Shown one piece after another: positions 31,864-41,510 of a DNA stretch of 64,000 bases. Numbering within the stretch: position 1 is the stretch's first letter; each line of letters opens with the position of its first letter. The notes under the pieces were generated by a model. It was not told the origin of the DNA. It was given only the letters and a program-made list of their open reading frames with translations, and did no database searches. The translations under genes were made by a program, and so were the position numbers. This DNA is from CAIXQW01 sp046049675 (lineage in GTDB: Bacteria > Bacteroidota > Bacteroidia > Chitinophagales > Chitinophagaceae). The stretch lies in assembly GCA_046049675.1 (NCBI GenBank), contig JBJORA010000033.1, forward strand, positions 13,119 through 77,118, written 5' to 3'.

Positions 31864-33117
31864 ATGATATCAAGGAGGGTAGTAGTAACTGGTCTTGGAG
31901 CGCTTACGCCAATCGGCAACGATGTGGCAACATATTGGCAAAACCTTGTCAGTGGGGTTTCGGGTGCAGCTGCTATTACCTTGTTTGATGCATCTAAGTT
32001 CAAAACACAATTTGCTTGCGAAGTAAAGGGCTTCAATATTGAGGATCATATGGATCGCAAAGAAGCTCGCAAACTCGACCGCTATGCACAGTTTGCAATG
32101 GTTGCAAGCGACCAAGCAATTGCAGACGCAGGTCTTAACCTGGAAACACTTAATAAAGATCGTGTTGGTGTAATTTGGAGCAGTGGCATTGGTGGTCTTA
32201 CCACTTTCTATGAAGAGGTAAGCAGCTATGCACAAGGCGATGGTACACCGCGCTTCAATCCTTTCTTTATACCAAAAATGATTGCAGATATTGCTGCAGG
32301 ACATATTAGTATGAAGCATGGTTTTCGTGGGCCAAACTATTGTACCGTTAGTGCATGCGCAAGCAGTAGCCACGGTTTAATGGATGCCGTAAACTATATC
32401 CGTTTAGGCAAAGCCAATATGTTTGTTTGTGGCGGTAGCGAAGCAGCAGTAAACCAAGCTGGTATAGGTGGCTTTAATAGTATGAAGGCACTGAGCGAGC
32501 GCAACGATAGTCCAACTACAGCTAGTCGACCTTTTGATAAAGAACGCGATGGTTTTGTATTAGGCGAAGGTGCCGGTGCTATTATCGTAGAAGAATACGA
32601 GCATGCAAAAGCACGCGGCGCAAAAATTTATGCCGAAGTTGTAGGTAGCGGTGCAAGTGCCGATGCGTATCATTTAACTGCACCACATCCAGAAGGCGTA
32701 GGTGTAATATTGGTAATGAATAGTGCGCTGGAAGATGCCGAAATGCAAGCCACTGAAATCGACTATATCAACGTACATGGTACAAGTACACCTTTGGGCG
32801 ATGTTGCAGAACTTAAAGCCATTCAACACGTATTTGGCGAGCATGCTTATAAACTAAGTATTAGTAGTACTAAAAGCATGACAGGTCACTTATTGGGTGC
32901 AGCAGGTGCCATTGAAGCAATAGCTACAATTCTTGCAGTACACAACGATATGGTACCACCAACTATAAATCATAGCACGCCAGACGATGCTATAGACCCT
33001 AAACTAAATCTTACTTTAAACGTTGCACAAAAGCGCACAATTAATGCAGCTTTGAGCAATACATTTGGCTTTGGTGGCCACAATGCCACTGTAATATTTA
33101 AGAAGTATAACGGCTAA
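31864..33117 (+). CDS. fabF: 3-oxoacyl-[acyl-carrier-protein] synthase II
   Basis: 417 residues, normal for KAS II. Condenses malonyl-ACP with acyl-ACP to extend fatty acids. The Cys-His-His triad is visible: nucleophile Cys in TVSACASSSHGL (about residue 165), His in NVHGTSTPLGD (about 305) and His in SMTGHLLGAAGA (about 342). The C-terminal NTFGFGGHNATVIF is also family-typical. It follows acpP by 40 bases and precedes rnc by 14, one operon. Confidence 0.97.
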   Translation: MISRRVVVTGLGALTPIGNDVATYWQNLVSGVSGAAAITLFDASKFKTQFACEVKGFNIEDHMDRKEARKLDRYAQFAMVASDQAIADAGLNLETLNKDRVGVIWSSGIGGLTTFYEEVSSYAQGDGTPRFNPFFIPKMIADIAAGHISMKHGFRGPNYCTVSACASSSHGLMDAVNYIRLGKANMFVCGGSEAAVNQAGIGGFNSMKALSERNDSPTTASRPFDKERDGFVLGEGAGAIIVEEYEHAKARGAKIYAEVVGSGASADAYHLTAPHPEGVGVILVMNSALEDAEMQATEIDYINVHGTSTPLGDVAELKAIQHVFGEHAYKLSISSTKSMTGHLLGAAGAIEAIATILAVHNDMVPPTINHSTPDDAIDPKLNLTLNVAQKRTINAALSNTFGFGGHNATVIFKKYNG

Positions 33118-33131
33118 TTGCCGCGTAGGCT

Positions 33132-33842
33132 ATGGGTATCGTGCCAAATGCCATATTACAGTTTTTTAGTAAAGATGCCAATCTAGCAGCCTTAAAAAAT
33201 ATTTTAGGTTTTACCCCAAGAAATTTAAGTATCTACGAGCAAGCGCTTGTACATAGAAGTAGTAATAGCGAAGTAGAGCAAAACAACGAACGGCTAGAGT
33301 TCTTAGGCGATGCTGTATTAGGTAGCATCGTAGGTGAGTATTTATACAAAAAATACCCAGCGCAGGGCGAAGGTTTTTTAACCGATATGCGCAGCAAAAT
33401 TGTAAATCGTGTTACCCTCAACGACATAGCATTACGCATTGGCCTTAAGCAAATAGTAAAGTACAATAAGAGCGATGTGTTTTTGCGTAAGAGTCAAATA
33501 TTTGGTAATGCCTTAGAAGCCTTAATTGGTGCTGTATATCAAGACAGAGGTTATATCGTTACTAAAAAATTCATTCAAACACGTATCATCGCTGTATTTG
33601 TAGACTTAGATGCGCTAGAACAAGAAGAAGCCAATCTCAAAAACAAGCTGATTGGTTGGGCTAATAAAAACAAGCACAATATAAGTTTCGATTTATTGGA
33701 AGAAAAACTAGAAGGTAAAAAAAGGTTTTTCACGATAGGCATTGCCTTAGACCAACAAATTGTAAGCAGCGCTGTAGCAAGTAGCAAAAAAGAGGCGAGT
33801 AAGCGCGCTGCGAAATCGGCTATTGAAGTATTGGGGATATAG
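33132..33842 (+). CDS. rnc: Ribonuclease III
   Basis: 236 residues. Cleaves double-stranded RNA in rRNA and mRNA processing. The RNase III signature ERLEFLGDAVLG lies near residues 54-65 and the second acidic cluster is in GNALEALIGAVYQDRGY (about 123-139); a double-stranded RNA-binding domain follows (about 170-235, with SSKKEASKRAAKSA). Third gene of acpP-fabF-rnc; fabF stop is 14 bases upstream. Confidence 0.96.
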   Translation: MGIVPNAILQFFSKDANLAALKNILGFTPRNLSIYEQALVHRSSNSEVEQNNERLEFLGDAVLGSIVGEYLYKKYPAQGEGFLTDMRSKIVNRVTLNDIALRIGLKQIVKYNKSDVFLRKSQIFGNALEALIGAVYQDRGYIVTKKFIQTRIIAVFVDLDALEQEEANLKNKLIGWANKNKHNISFDLLEEKLEGKKRFFTIGIALDQQIVSSAVASSKKEASKRAAKSAIEVLGI

Positions 33843-33896
33843 AAATTTTCGTATAATCTAAATTTTGTCCGATTATTGTAAGTAATCACATACCCA

Positions 33897-35861
33897 ATGA
33901 TCAAATACGGTTCAATAATAGGAGCATTAGTAGTTGTATGCATGTTGTGTTTTTTTGCATATAGCCAGCATTTCGACAATGCTTTTCATTTTGATGACCA
34001 TCACACGATTGTCAACAACCAAAGTATTCGAAGCCTTAGCAACATTCCTTCGTTTTTTAAGGATGCCACTACAACCAGCACTTTACCTTTTAATCAAGCA
34101 TATCGGCCTGGTTTAACAACGCTTAATGCTATAGACTACGCAATTGCTGGCAAAAAGGTGCCAGAGCCAAGGCAGTTTCACATTAGTATTTTTTGCAGCT
34201 ATATTTTGCTGGGCATACTTATTTACTTGCTTGTATTTCATCTGTTGCAACGTAGTGCAAGCAATGTAAACAATAAATGGTGGGCACTCGCCGGCACTGC
34301 TTTCTACATATTGCACACAGCCAATGCAGAAACGATTAACTACATTATTGCGCGCTCAGATTCTTTTTCTACCTTACTTATTGTACTTACTATGGTTTTG
34401 TATTGCTACAGTAATATTGCTCGAAAAACATACCTATATGCAGTGCCAGCCCTACTAGGATTTTTTGTAAAGGAACCTAGCCTTATGTTTATTCCTATTG
34501 TTGGTGCTTATGTTTATTTTATAGAGAAAGAAGCCAGTATTGGGTTTGATGAACATAGCAGAGGTGCGTGGTGGTTGGCCATTAAAAAAACAATTTTACC
34601 CTTGTGTATTGGGCTGTGCTTATTTGCTGTATCTAGATATTATACGCCTACAATTTGGCAGGCTGGTGGCACAAGCCCTATCATGTATTTACTTACGCAA
34701 CCCTTTGTGATTTTGCATTATTTGAGCAATTTTATTTTGCCAGTACAGCTCGTAGTAGATACCGATATGGTTGTGGCAAATTCTTTGTTAGACTACAGGA
34801 TTTGGGTGGGCATGGCAGGGCTTGCAGCTATTGCATATATTATTCATCGCTATAGTAAGCATGCATCTAGCAAACCTATCGCATTTGGATTTGCATGGTT
34901 TTTGTTAGCGCTTGCACCAAGTAGTAGTATAGTGCCTTTCGCCGAAGTACTCAACGACCACCGTACTTTTTTTCCGTACATCGGATTAGTAATTGCTGTA
35001 ATCACTTACTGTAGAAATTTGCAGCAGCAGTGGATAGAAAAAAGACCTCTGGCTGCAAAAGCCCTGTTATTGGCGTTTGTGCCCTTGTGCTTGGCACATG
35101 CAATAGGTACTTTTGAACGGTGTAAAGTTTGGTCAACCGAAGAACTGCTATGGAAAGAAGCTACAGAAAAAAGTCCGAAAAACGGCAGAGCTTGGATGAA
35201 TTATGGTTTGCAATTGATGCGACGTGCTGATTATCAGAACGCCGAGCGGTGCTACAATCAAGCAGAAATTTACTCGCCAGATTATCCGTACTTAATCGTA
35301 AATCAAGCGATTCTTAAAAACGCACAGGGTCAAGCACAAGAGGCCGAAAAACTTTTTAAGAAAGCACTTGCGTTAAACGACGTACTTGCTGAAACTTATT
35401 TTTACTACGCTATGTTTCTTATTCAGCAAAGCCGTTATGCCGAAGCGGATAAATTGGTATCAAGAGGTTTGCAAACGAGTAAGGCGCACGAAAAACTGTT
35501 GATACTTAATAAGCCAGTAAAATATGCAGCAAGTATGGTGGCAGCTGCAACAGACTCGGTATCTGCCTTACGTCTGAGTTACTGCGCACAAAACCCTACG
35601 CCAGAAAATTTTATTGAGCTGAGCTTAGCATTTTACAATATAAAAAATTGGCAAGCGAGTATTAGTGCAGCACAAGAAGCTTTAGCGCTTAGGCCAAACT
35701 ATGTGCCTGCTTATAATAATATGTGCGCTGCTTACAATCAGCTACAGTTGTGGCAGCAAGCATTAGATGCTGGCAACAAAGGTTTGGCAATAGACCCCAA
35801 TAACAAACTCATTAAAGGCAATCTACAACTCAGCTTACAGAAACTAGGTAAGCAAAAATAA
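33897..35861 (+). CDS. TMTC-like membrane glycosyltransferase-type protein with TPR tail
   Basis: 654 residues. The N-terminal ~400 residues have many hydrophobic helices and the loop after the first helix reads FDNAFHFDDHHTIVNNQSI, the acidic first-loop motif of GT-C transferases of the TMTC/PMT type, with RPGLTTLNAIDYA after it. Residues about 420-650 are tetratricopeptide repeats (WMNYGLQLMRRADYQNAERC and AYNNMCAAYNQLQLWQQALDAG). In eukaryotes TMTC proteins transfer mannose from a lipid carrier to secreted proteins; bacterial members are mostly untested. It lies 54 bases after rnc and 12 before the carbamoyltransferase, so may be co-transcribed with both. A polyprenyl-phosphate sugar donor could come from the GT2 gene at 41 kb. 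Confidence 0.75.
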   Translation: MIKYGSIIGALVVVCMLCFFAYSQHFDNAFHFDDHHTIVNNQSIRSLSNIPSFFKDATTTSTLPFNQAYRPGLTTLNAIDYAIAGKKVPEPRQFHISIFCSYILLGILIYLLVFHLLQRSASNVNNKWWALAGTAFYILHTANAETINYIIARSDSFSTLLIVLTMVLYCYSNIARKTYLYAVPALLGFFVKEPSLMFIPIVGAYVYFIEKEASIGFDEHSRGAWWLAIKKTILPLCIGLCLFAVSRYYTPTIWQAGGTSPIMYLLTQPFVILHYLSNFILPVQLVVDTDMVVANSLLDYRIWVGMAGLAAIAYIIHRYSKHASSKPIAFGFAWFLLALAPSSSIVPFAEVLNDHRTFFPYIGLVIAVITYCRNLQQQWIEKRPLAAKALLLAFVPLCLAHAIGTFERCKVWSTEELLWKEATEKSPKNGRAWMNYGLQLMRRADYQNAERCYNQAEIYSPDYPYLIVNQAILKNAQGQAQEAEKLFKKALALNDVLAETYFYYAMFLIQQSRYAEADKLVSRGLQTSKAHEKLLILNKPVKYAASMVAAATDSVSALRLSYCAQNPTPENFIELSLAFYNIKNWQASISAAQEALALRPNYVPAYNNMCAAYNQLQLWQQALDAGNKGLAIDPNNKLIKGNLQLSLQKLGKQK

Positions 35862-35873
35862 AATACCATACCC

Positions 35874-37616
35874 ATGAACATACTAGGATTTAATAGTTAC
35901 GGCCACGATTCTGCAGCATGTATTGTACAAGATGGCATTGTAAAATTTGCTGTAGAAGAAGAAAGGCTTAATCGAAAAAAACATGCAGGGGGATTTCCAC
36001 AACTTAGCATTGCAGCTGCACTTGAACACGCTAGTATCACATTAAATGAAGTACAGCACGTAGCATTTTTTTGGAAGCCTAGCATTAGCTACTGGCATAT
36101 ACCAATATACATGCTTAAGTTTTGGCATAAGGTGCCACAGCTACTCAAGGAGCAGCGGCATTTTCAGGTAGAAGAAAATTTAGGAATGCTTAATTACCTA
36201 GGCGACATGCGAAAGCTACCAGCCTTTCTTAAAGAGAAGTATAACGCGCCGAATGCTCAATTCAAGTTTCATTACATCGAGCATCACCTCTGCCATGCTG
36301 CGAGTGCTTATTATCCAAGTGGTTTTAACGATGCAGCTATATTAACCATTGATGGTGCTGGCGAATGGAGCACTACTTTACTTGCAACAGCTGAAGGCAA
36401 TACGATTACTAAACACGCCACAGTAGATACGCCTTATAGTCTAGGTGCATTCTATCAGGCCATTGCACGCCATCTAGGATTTAAGTTAATAGAAGGGCCA
36501 GGTAAACTAATGGGATTAGCAAGTTATGGCGATGCTGATACGCCACTTAGCCAAGAATTGATGAACTTGGTACAGCTTTTACCAAATGGCAAATACAAAT
36601 TTGACATGAGCTACTTTAGTTACCACTACACGCGCAAAAGTGGTGTGTCAAATAGGTTTACTGCTGCTTTTGGTCCTAGTAAAACCGAAGGAAAAGATTG
36701 GACAGCGCATGAGCTCAACTTGGCAGCAGCAGCGCAATATGTTGTGGAACAAATTGTGATGCATATGGTAAAGCACTTGCGCAGCATCAGTAAGAGCGAT
36801 AATTTGTGTATGGCTGGTGGTGTTGCTTTAAACAGTGTTGCAAATGGCATAATTGCCAAAAGTGGTTTGTTCAAAAACTTATTTATACAACCTGCAGCAG
36901 GCGATAGTGGCACTGCCATCGGGGCAGCGTTATATGTATACCATGCTATGCTAAATATGCCGCGTACGTTTATACAAAAGCATAGTTTCTTAGGGCCTGC
37001 CTATACACAGCAAGCCTGCATAGCAGCATTAGAGGAGGAGCGATTAAACTATGTACAACTTAGCAAGGAAGCGCTAGACGAGAAAGTAGCTAAAGCATTA
37101 GCTGCAAATTATATTGTAGCATGGCATCATGGCGCAATGGAATTTGGACCAAGAGCATTGGGTAACAGAAGTATTTTAGCCAATGCGATGCATCCGCAAA
37201 TGAAGGATATACTAAACGCACGTGTAAAGTTTAGAGAAGGCTTTAGGCCTTTTGCGGCTATTGTTACACAAGAGGATTGTGGCCAATACTTCGACCACGA
37301 CGCACATAACCCGTACATGCTGCTTGTGTATGGCGTAAAGAAAGAATGGCAAAAGGTAATGCCAGCGCTTACACATGTAGACGGTAGCGTGCGCATACAA
37401 ACAGTTAATGCAGAAGAAAACGAACCTTTATATAAATTGCTGAAAGCTTTTCAAGCAGTGGCAGGTCATCCAGTGCTTATCAATACTTCATTTAATATTA
37501 AAGGCGAACCAATCGTGTGTACTCCGCAGGATGCAATTCGTTCTTTTATGGAAGCAGATATTGATATCTTAGTACTTGAGAATTTATTAGTGGTTAAAGA
37601 GGGTGTGCAGCTATAA
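35874..37616 (+). CDS. NodU/CmcH-family carbamoyltransferase
   Basis: 580 residues. The N-terminal half is a Kae1/TsaD-like domain starting MNILGFNSYGHDSAACIV, with conserved EEERLNRKKHAG, the metal-binding IEHHLCHAASAYYPSGF and LTIDGAGEWST. The C-terminal half has WHHGAMEFGPRALGNRSI and HPVLINTSFNIKGEPIV, typical of the family C-terminal domain. These enzymes transfer a carbamoyl group from carbamoyl phosphate to a hydroxyl of a sugar, Nod factor or antibiotic. The acceptor here is unknown; a surface glycan or glycolipid made with neighbouring genes is inferred. Rightward, convergent with the SDR gene 54 bases away. Confidence 0.88.
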   Translation: MNILGFNSYGHDSAACIVQDGIVKFAVEEERLNRKKHAGGFPQLSIAAALEHASITLNEVQHVAFFWKPSISYWHIPIYMLKFWHKVPQLLKEQRHFQVEENLGMLNYLGDMRKLPAFLKEKYNAPNAQFKFHYIEHHLCHAASAYYPSGFNDAAILTIDGAGEWSTTLLATAEGNTITKHATVDTPYSLGAFYQAIARHLGFKLIEGPGKLMGLASYGDADTPLSQELMNLVQLLPNGKYKFDMSYFSYHYTRKSGVSNRFTAAFGPSKTEGKDWTAHELNLAAAAQYVVEQIVMHMVKHLRSISKSDNLCMAGGVALNSVANGIIAKSGLFKNLFIQPAAGDSGTAIGAALYVYHAMLNMPRTFIQKHSFLGPAYTQQACIAALEEERLNYVQLSKEALDEKVAKALAANYIVAWHHGAMEFGPRALGNRSILANAMHPQMKDILNARVKFREGFRPFAAIVTQEDCGQYFDHDAHNPYMLLVYGVKKEWQKVMPALTHVDGSVRIQTVNAEENEPLYKLLKAFQAVAGHPVLINTSFNIKGEPIVCTPQDAIRSFMEADIDILVLENLLVVKEGVQL

Positions 37617-37670
37617 TGATACTACTCTGTGTCATATTTGCTAAAACTTATCGCAGTTTCAATAGCTAGC

Positions 37671-38489
37671 TTAAAGTTTGCCTGCTTGTGAAACTGCTTC
37701 TTCTGGACTAAGCCATGCACTGCCATGCGCATCATAGTCGTGCTGTGTGTTGATAGACTTGTTTGTACTTAAGCCAATAATATTGTCGCGGGTAATTTTG
37801 CTGAGATTGAAAAAGTTGGCTACGTGTGCGCCAAATACGGCCAAGTTTTTAGGTACAGGCACTAAAACAATCCTTTTAGGCGAGGCTATCAGTTGTACTA
37901 GCGCACGATAAGTAACTGCTTGTGGATACGCTGCGTGTATCAATTGACTTTCCTTTTTAACGATGCAAGCACTCACCACTGCACATAAATCGCTGATGTG
38001 TATGCAGTAAACATTTTGATTGCCTAAGCCAATACATGGCACAATTTTATTTTTTTGTAGTGTGCTTTGCATTGTAGCAAACAATCCACCTTGGCCTAGC
38101 ACTAGTCCTGCTCTAACGATGGTGTGGCGTTGAAGAATTTGTTCCACCGCGTATTTCGTTTGTCCATAATTTGTTGGTGTTATAGGCGCACATGCTGCGA
38201 TACTACTAATGTAAATTATTTGCACACCTTGCAACTGTGCGAGTGCCTTTGCAAAAACTACATTACTGTCATCCTTTATATCATAACTATGCGCTGCATG
38301 CACAATGCAGTCTTGTTTATACATACTCGTAGGCAATGCATCGCTAAGTGAAAAAACTTCTTGTTCTACATCACTACTCGCTATCGCTGTTCTACTATAG
38401 GCAGTTACCTGATAACCACGTTCGCGCAAATACGCACAAATTGCGCCTCCTACAAAACTGTTTGCCCCTGTTACGCCTATCCTATGCAT
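37671..38489 (-). CDS. NAD(P)-dependent epimerase/dehydratase (extended SDR)
   Basis: 272 residues from the ATG at 38489, which overlaps the end of the GMC gene by 8 bases; an ATG at 38525 would add 12 residues ahead of the nucleotide-binding motif. The Rossmann signature GVTGANSFVGG is at residues 5-15; the active-site Tyr-Lys appears in TNYGQTKYAVEQIL with the preceding SSIAACAP. That pattern is characteristic of NAD-dependent sugar epimerases and dehydratases; substrate unknown. Last gene of the leftward cassette GT2, DUF2304, unknown, GMC, SDR. Confidence 0.85.
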   Translation of the reverse strand: MHRIGVTGANSFVGGAICAYLRERGYQVTAYSRTAIASSDVEQEVFSLSDALPTSMYKQDCIVHAAHSYDIKDDSNVVFAKALAQLQGVQIIYISSIAACAPITPTNYGQTKYAVEQILQRHTIVRAGLVLGQGGLFATMQSTLQKNKIVPCIGLGNQNVYCIHISDLCAVVSACIVKKESQLIHAAYPQAVTYRALVQLIASPKRIVLVPVPKNLAVFGAHVANFFNLSKITRDNIIGLSTNKSINTQHDYDAHGSAWLSPEEAVSQAGKL

Positions 38490-40089
38490 TGCTATAAACA
38501 CTTTCTTTGGCAACACGATAGGCATTTGCCATAATAGTTAAAGATAATCCCTTGCCAGGCAAAAAGGTAAAGCCGCTTGCGTCTCCAACAAATACGTGTG
38601 ACATCTTTTCCACCTTGCCATTGGGTAGCAAATTAATAGGGGCTTCTACATTTGTAAATGGCACTGTGCCTGCGTAGTGAATACTGCCACCACTTGGTGT
38701 ACGCATTTTTTTTAGTACGAGGCATTTTAATTGTTTGAGTGTGCTGCACATTAAATTATCGTTGCGAGCAAATTCGCGTTCTAACTTTTCGCTATAGCTG
38801 TAGTGTGCGTGCAAGCCTAAGTGCGGTAAGTCTGTTTTGCTCAGTTGTACAAAATTTTGTTCTTCATAATTAGCAGGATGAAATAACCCAGCAATTACAA
38901 ATGAAGGCTGTAAGTATTTTGTAAGTTGTATGCCAAACTTAGCTGCCAATGGCATTTGTTGAATCAGTCTAAAATTAAGTAATGCACGATAGTTATAGAT
39001 ACTTGCCATTGCCACATGACTATGCTGACCATCTTTATCAATAAACGCATTAAGCTGTGCCAAGCTACTAAATGGCGTGCCACTAATCTTGCCAATGAAA
39101 GGATAGTGTGTTGCAGCAATATAGCTGTACGCATTGCAGAGTACCGGCAGACGTTGCTCTATTTGTAAGCTGGCTTGTAAAATGCGTGCCGTACTAAGCG
39201 CACCTCCACAAAGAATAACCTTATCGGCTACAAGCTGTATAAACTGTTGTGCATGTAGGTCATAGCAACTTACATGACATTGCCCCTCGATTTCTTTTAT
39301 CTCGTGCGCTTGCAAATTATAAAGCACCTTTACCTTTCCTTGCGCTTGCAGTTCATCTAGCATCACATTGGGTCTAAATGCTGCATTATTGGTATTAGTA
39401 TAGAAATCGTCGTCGTATTGCTTGCTAGCTTTACGTACACCGAGGTCTTGTGTGAGTAATGCAAGGCTAGACCTGCCGATATGTATGCCTTGGTTTTGGC
39501 ATTGCCTTCGCTTGGCTTCATATATACGCATCATGCTTTGCATACAGGCATTAAGCGGTAAGCTTGCCTGTACATCGAATAGGTTATTATGACAATAGAC
39601 ACTGCCATCATCATGGACATCGCCACTTATGCCAATTAGTGATGCTACATGTTTGTATCCATCTTGAATTTGTTGGGCATCTAAGCCGCATTGTTGTAGT
39701 TCTTGAGGACTAAAGGCATATGAACCGAGTCCCCACGCGTTACCTAGTCCGCCGTAGGCACTTGCTTCTACAGGAAAAAAATTCTCACTTACAATTGGCG
39801 TAAGCAGCTTGCTGCGATTTGTTACGCCAATACGCTGCGGGGTTTGATGTGCAATATTGGGGTGTACTTGACGGCCAAGCGCTTCGGCATTTTTTCCAAT
39901 AAAGAAACTGTGCTGATTTTCTTGTTGAAGACGCTCTTCTAGAGGCATTGCATGCGCAGTATCTTTTTCGGGTATTACTTTGCTGCCTGTTTCTAATACA
40001 GTTACATCGCAACCCAGCTGTTGTAAGGTGTGCGCAACAATGCAACCGCTAATGCCAGAGCCAACTACAATATACTTATTTGGATGCAA
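38482..40089 (-). CDS. GMC-family FAD oxidoreductase
   Basis: About 535 residues. The dinucleotide-binding motif YIVVGSGISGCIVAHTL with the following VTVLETG is at the N-terminus, and the C-terminus (VFVGDASGFTFLPGKGLSLT) has the GMC flavin/catalytic block. AYGGLGNAWGLGSYAF in the middle is also family-like. These enzymes oxidise alcohols with FAD. The start is uncertain: TTG at 40089 overlaps the previous gene's end by 14 bases, while a GTG at 40137 would add a hydrophobic leader and a 62-base overlap. It overlaps the SDR gene downstream, so the two probably act on one compound. Confidence 0.82.
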   Translation of the reverse strand: MHPNKYIVVGSGISGCIVAHTLQQLGCDVTVLETGSKVIPEKDTAHAMPLEERLQQENQHSFFIGKNAEALGRQVHPNIAHQTPQRIGVTNRSKLLTPIVSENFFPVEASAYGGLGNAWGLGSYAFSPQELQQCGLDAQQIQDGYKHVASLIGISGDVHDDGSVYCHNNLFDVQASLPLNACMQSMMRIYEAKRRQCQNQGIHIGRSSLALLTQDLGVRKASKQYDDDFYTNTNNAAFRPNVMLDELQAQGKVKVLYNLQAHEIKEIEGQCHVSCYDLHAQQFIQLVADKVILCGGALSTARILQASLQIEQRLPVLCNAYSYIAATHYPFIGKISGTPFSSLAQLNAFIDKDGQHSHVAMASIYNYRALLNFRLIQQMPLAAKFGIQLTKYLQPSFVIAGLFHPANYEEQNFVQLSKTDLPHLGLHAHYSYSEKLEREFARNDNLMCSTLKQLKCLVLKKMRTPSGGSIHYAGTVPFTNVEAPINLLPNGKVEKMSHVFVGDASGFTFLPGKGLSLTIMANAYRVAKESVYSNA

Positions 40090-40462
40090 ATCTGTAAAAT
40101 GGAAAAATAATGATACCGATAAAAAAAGCCAAAGCACTTTTTAGCGTGATTAAGCAAAGCCTTGTGTAAACAAATAGCTGCTGCTGCTGTAGTGTATAAA
40201 TTGAATTGAGTGGGTATTGCGTTTCTAAGATGGCGGTTAACAACAAAATTTTCTCACGCAGTTGAGCCTTTGGTTGCAGTAAGGCTAGTGCAGCATCAAT
40301 ACTTTGTAGTAAAAAAGGCGATTGCAGAAACCAAGTTTTTTTTTCTGCTTGATAATTTCTACTTGTGCATGCAGCCGTATATAACTGTAGTACATCGCTG
40401 CTAGCGTGTGCTCCAACTAGATATTTACAAATAGCATTCGCCTCAAGTTGTAGTCGTTGCAT
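40076..40462 (-). CDS. Hypothetical protein with C-terminal membrane helix
   Basis: 128 residues, ATG at 40462, overlapping the DUF2304 stop by 20 bases. I do not recognise a family. Residues 1-95 are helical and soluble-looking (ANAICKYLVGAHASSDVLQL, then AALALLQPKAQLREKILLL); residues about 105-122 are a hydrophobic segment (SALAFFIGIIIFPFY), so the protein is probably anchored in the inner membrane by its tail. The tight overlaps on both sides argue that it is a real, co-translated member of the GT2-DUF2304-GMC-SDR cassette. Confidence 0.65.
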   Translation of the reverse strand: MQRLQLEANAICKYLVGAHASSDVLQLYTAACTSRNYQAEKKTWFLQSPFLLQSIDAALALLQPKAQLREKILLLTAILETQYPLNSIYTLQQQQLFVYTRLCLITLKSALAFFIGIIIFPFYRFASK

Positions 40463-40793
40463 TTTCTAGTTTTGCTTTTAAGATTGCGAGTTCCTGAGTT
40501 AGCGTTGTTACTTTCTTTTGCAAAGTAGAAGCCACTACACTTAGATGCAATAAATATATCAGCATTAAAAAAACGAAAGTAGCAAACAGCAAGTTCGGCG
40601 GATCAAACACGCCTAATAGCTTAGCAAATATATCTATCCCTTTCCTCCAAAAAGAAAAGACAAGCAGTGCAATGGTAATGAACCCCCAAACTATTGCATA
40701 CTCTTCTCGAAGTTTACGTTGCATAATGAGTTTGGAAATAAAGCCAACAAAGGCAATATTACAAACGATGATCAGTAGTTGAATAGGCTGCAT
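40443..40793 (-). CDS. DUF2304 family membrane protein
   Basis: 116 residues with three hydrophobic helices (about 5-20, 33-48 and 66-90) and a C-terminal coiled-coil (LQKKVTTLTQELAILKAKLE). The LREEYAIVWGFITIALLVFS stretch is typical of DUF2304. Members commonly sit beside polyprenyl-phosphate glycosyltransferases, as here: the GT2 gene ends 3 bases upstream. A role as membrane partner of that GT2 is inferred from this repeated neighbourhood; its biochemical function is unknown. Confidence 0.85.
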   Translation of the reverse strand: MQPIQLLIIVCNIAFVGFISKLIMQRKLREEYAIVWGFITIALLVFSFWRKGIDIFAKLLGVFDPPNLLFATFVFLMLIYLLHLSVVASTLQKKVTTLTQELAILKAKLENATTTT

Positions 40794-40796
40794 TGA

Positions 40797-41510
40797 CTAT
40801 GCTGTTTTAATACGCGAAAATAACATTGCAATTGAAACTTTGACCATATAAAATAATTGCCAAAGACTTTTAATGCTGCTTGTACCTGCCACACGTTCTC
40901 TCATTAGCACTGGCACTTCTACAACCTGCATTTTTGCTCTAATAAAAGTGATTAGTGAAATAGGTTCTGGATAATCGTCGGGATATTGTGTAGCTGCTAT
41001 CGTAAAGCATGGCCTGCTCATTAAGCGAAATCCACTTGTAATATCTAGTACGTGACTGCCACACAGCATTTTAGCGAGTGTACGCAAATAATGAATGCCA
41101 ACTCGGCGTAGGCCATAACTTTGGAAGCCTTGTTTCTCAATAAAGCGAGAACCGATTACTAAATCAGCAGCGCTTTCTGCTTGTGCACGGATTAATTTCT
41201 CTAATTCAGCTGGCGGGTGTTGTCCATCGCCATCCATCTGTATTGCAAAATCGTAGTTTTGTTGCACAGCATATTTGTAACCAGTTTGTACAGCACCACC
41301 TATACCCAAGTTTACTGCGCAATCAAGTACAACAACGTTTGGAAAACGTCGAGCAATAGCACTTGTATTGTCCGTGCTACAATCGTTGACTACTACGATA
41401 TCTATGATATCAGTAGTCGATACATATTGTTGAAGCTCGGTGAGGAGCATTGCAATACTGTCTCGCTCATTAAAGCACGGTAGAATTAAAAGGTACTTTT
41501 TTTGCTGCAT
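40797..41510 (-). CDS. GT2 glycosyltransferase, polyprenyl-phosphate mannosyltransferase-like
   Basis: 237 residues. The GT-A fold shows LILPCFNERDSIAMLL at the N-terminus, VVVNDCSTDNTS, and the metal-binding DxD region in AIQMDGDGQHPPAELEKLI, followed by VIGSRFIEKQGF, all typical of dolichol-/polyprenyl-phosphate sugar synthases (DPM1-like). It would load a sugar from a nucleotide donor onto a lipid phosphate at the inner membrane. There is no C-terminal membrane domain, so membrane docking probably depends on the DUF2304 protein encoded 3 bases downstream. First gene of the leftward five-gene cassette. Confidence 0.88.
   Translation of the reverse strand: MQQKKYLLILPCFNERDSIAMLLTELQQYVSTTDIIDIVVVNDCSTDNTSAIARRFPNVVVLDCAVNLGIGGAVQTGYKYAVQQNYDFAIQMDGDGQHPPAELEKLIRAQAESAADLVIGSRFIEKQGFQSYGLRRVGIHYLRTLAKMLCGSHVLDITSGFRLMSRPCFTIAATQYPDDYPEPISLITFIRAKMQVVEVPVLMRERVAGTSSIKSLWQLFYMVKVSIAMLFSRIKTA

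Noticed and set aside
37617..37670. Possible bidirectional terminator between the carbamoyltransferase and SDR genes
   Set aside because: Only a six-base AAACTT/AAGTTT pairing with a very long loop is visible; too weak to list.
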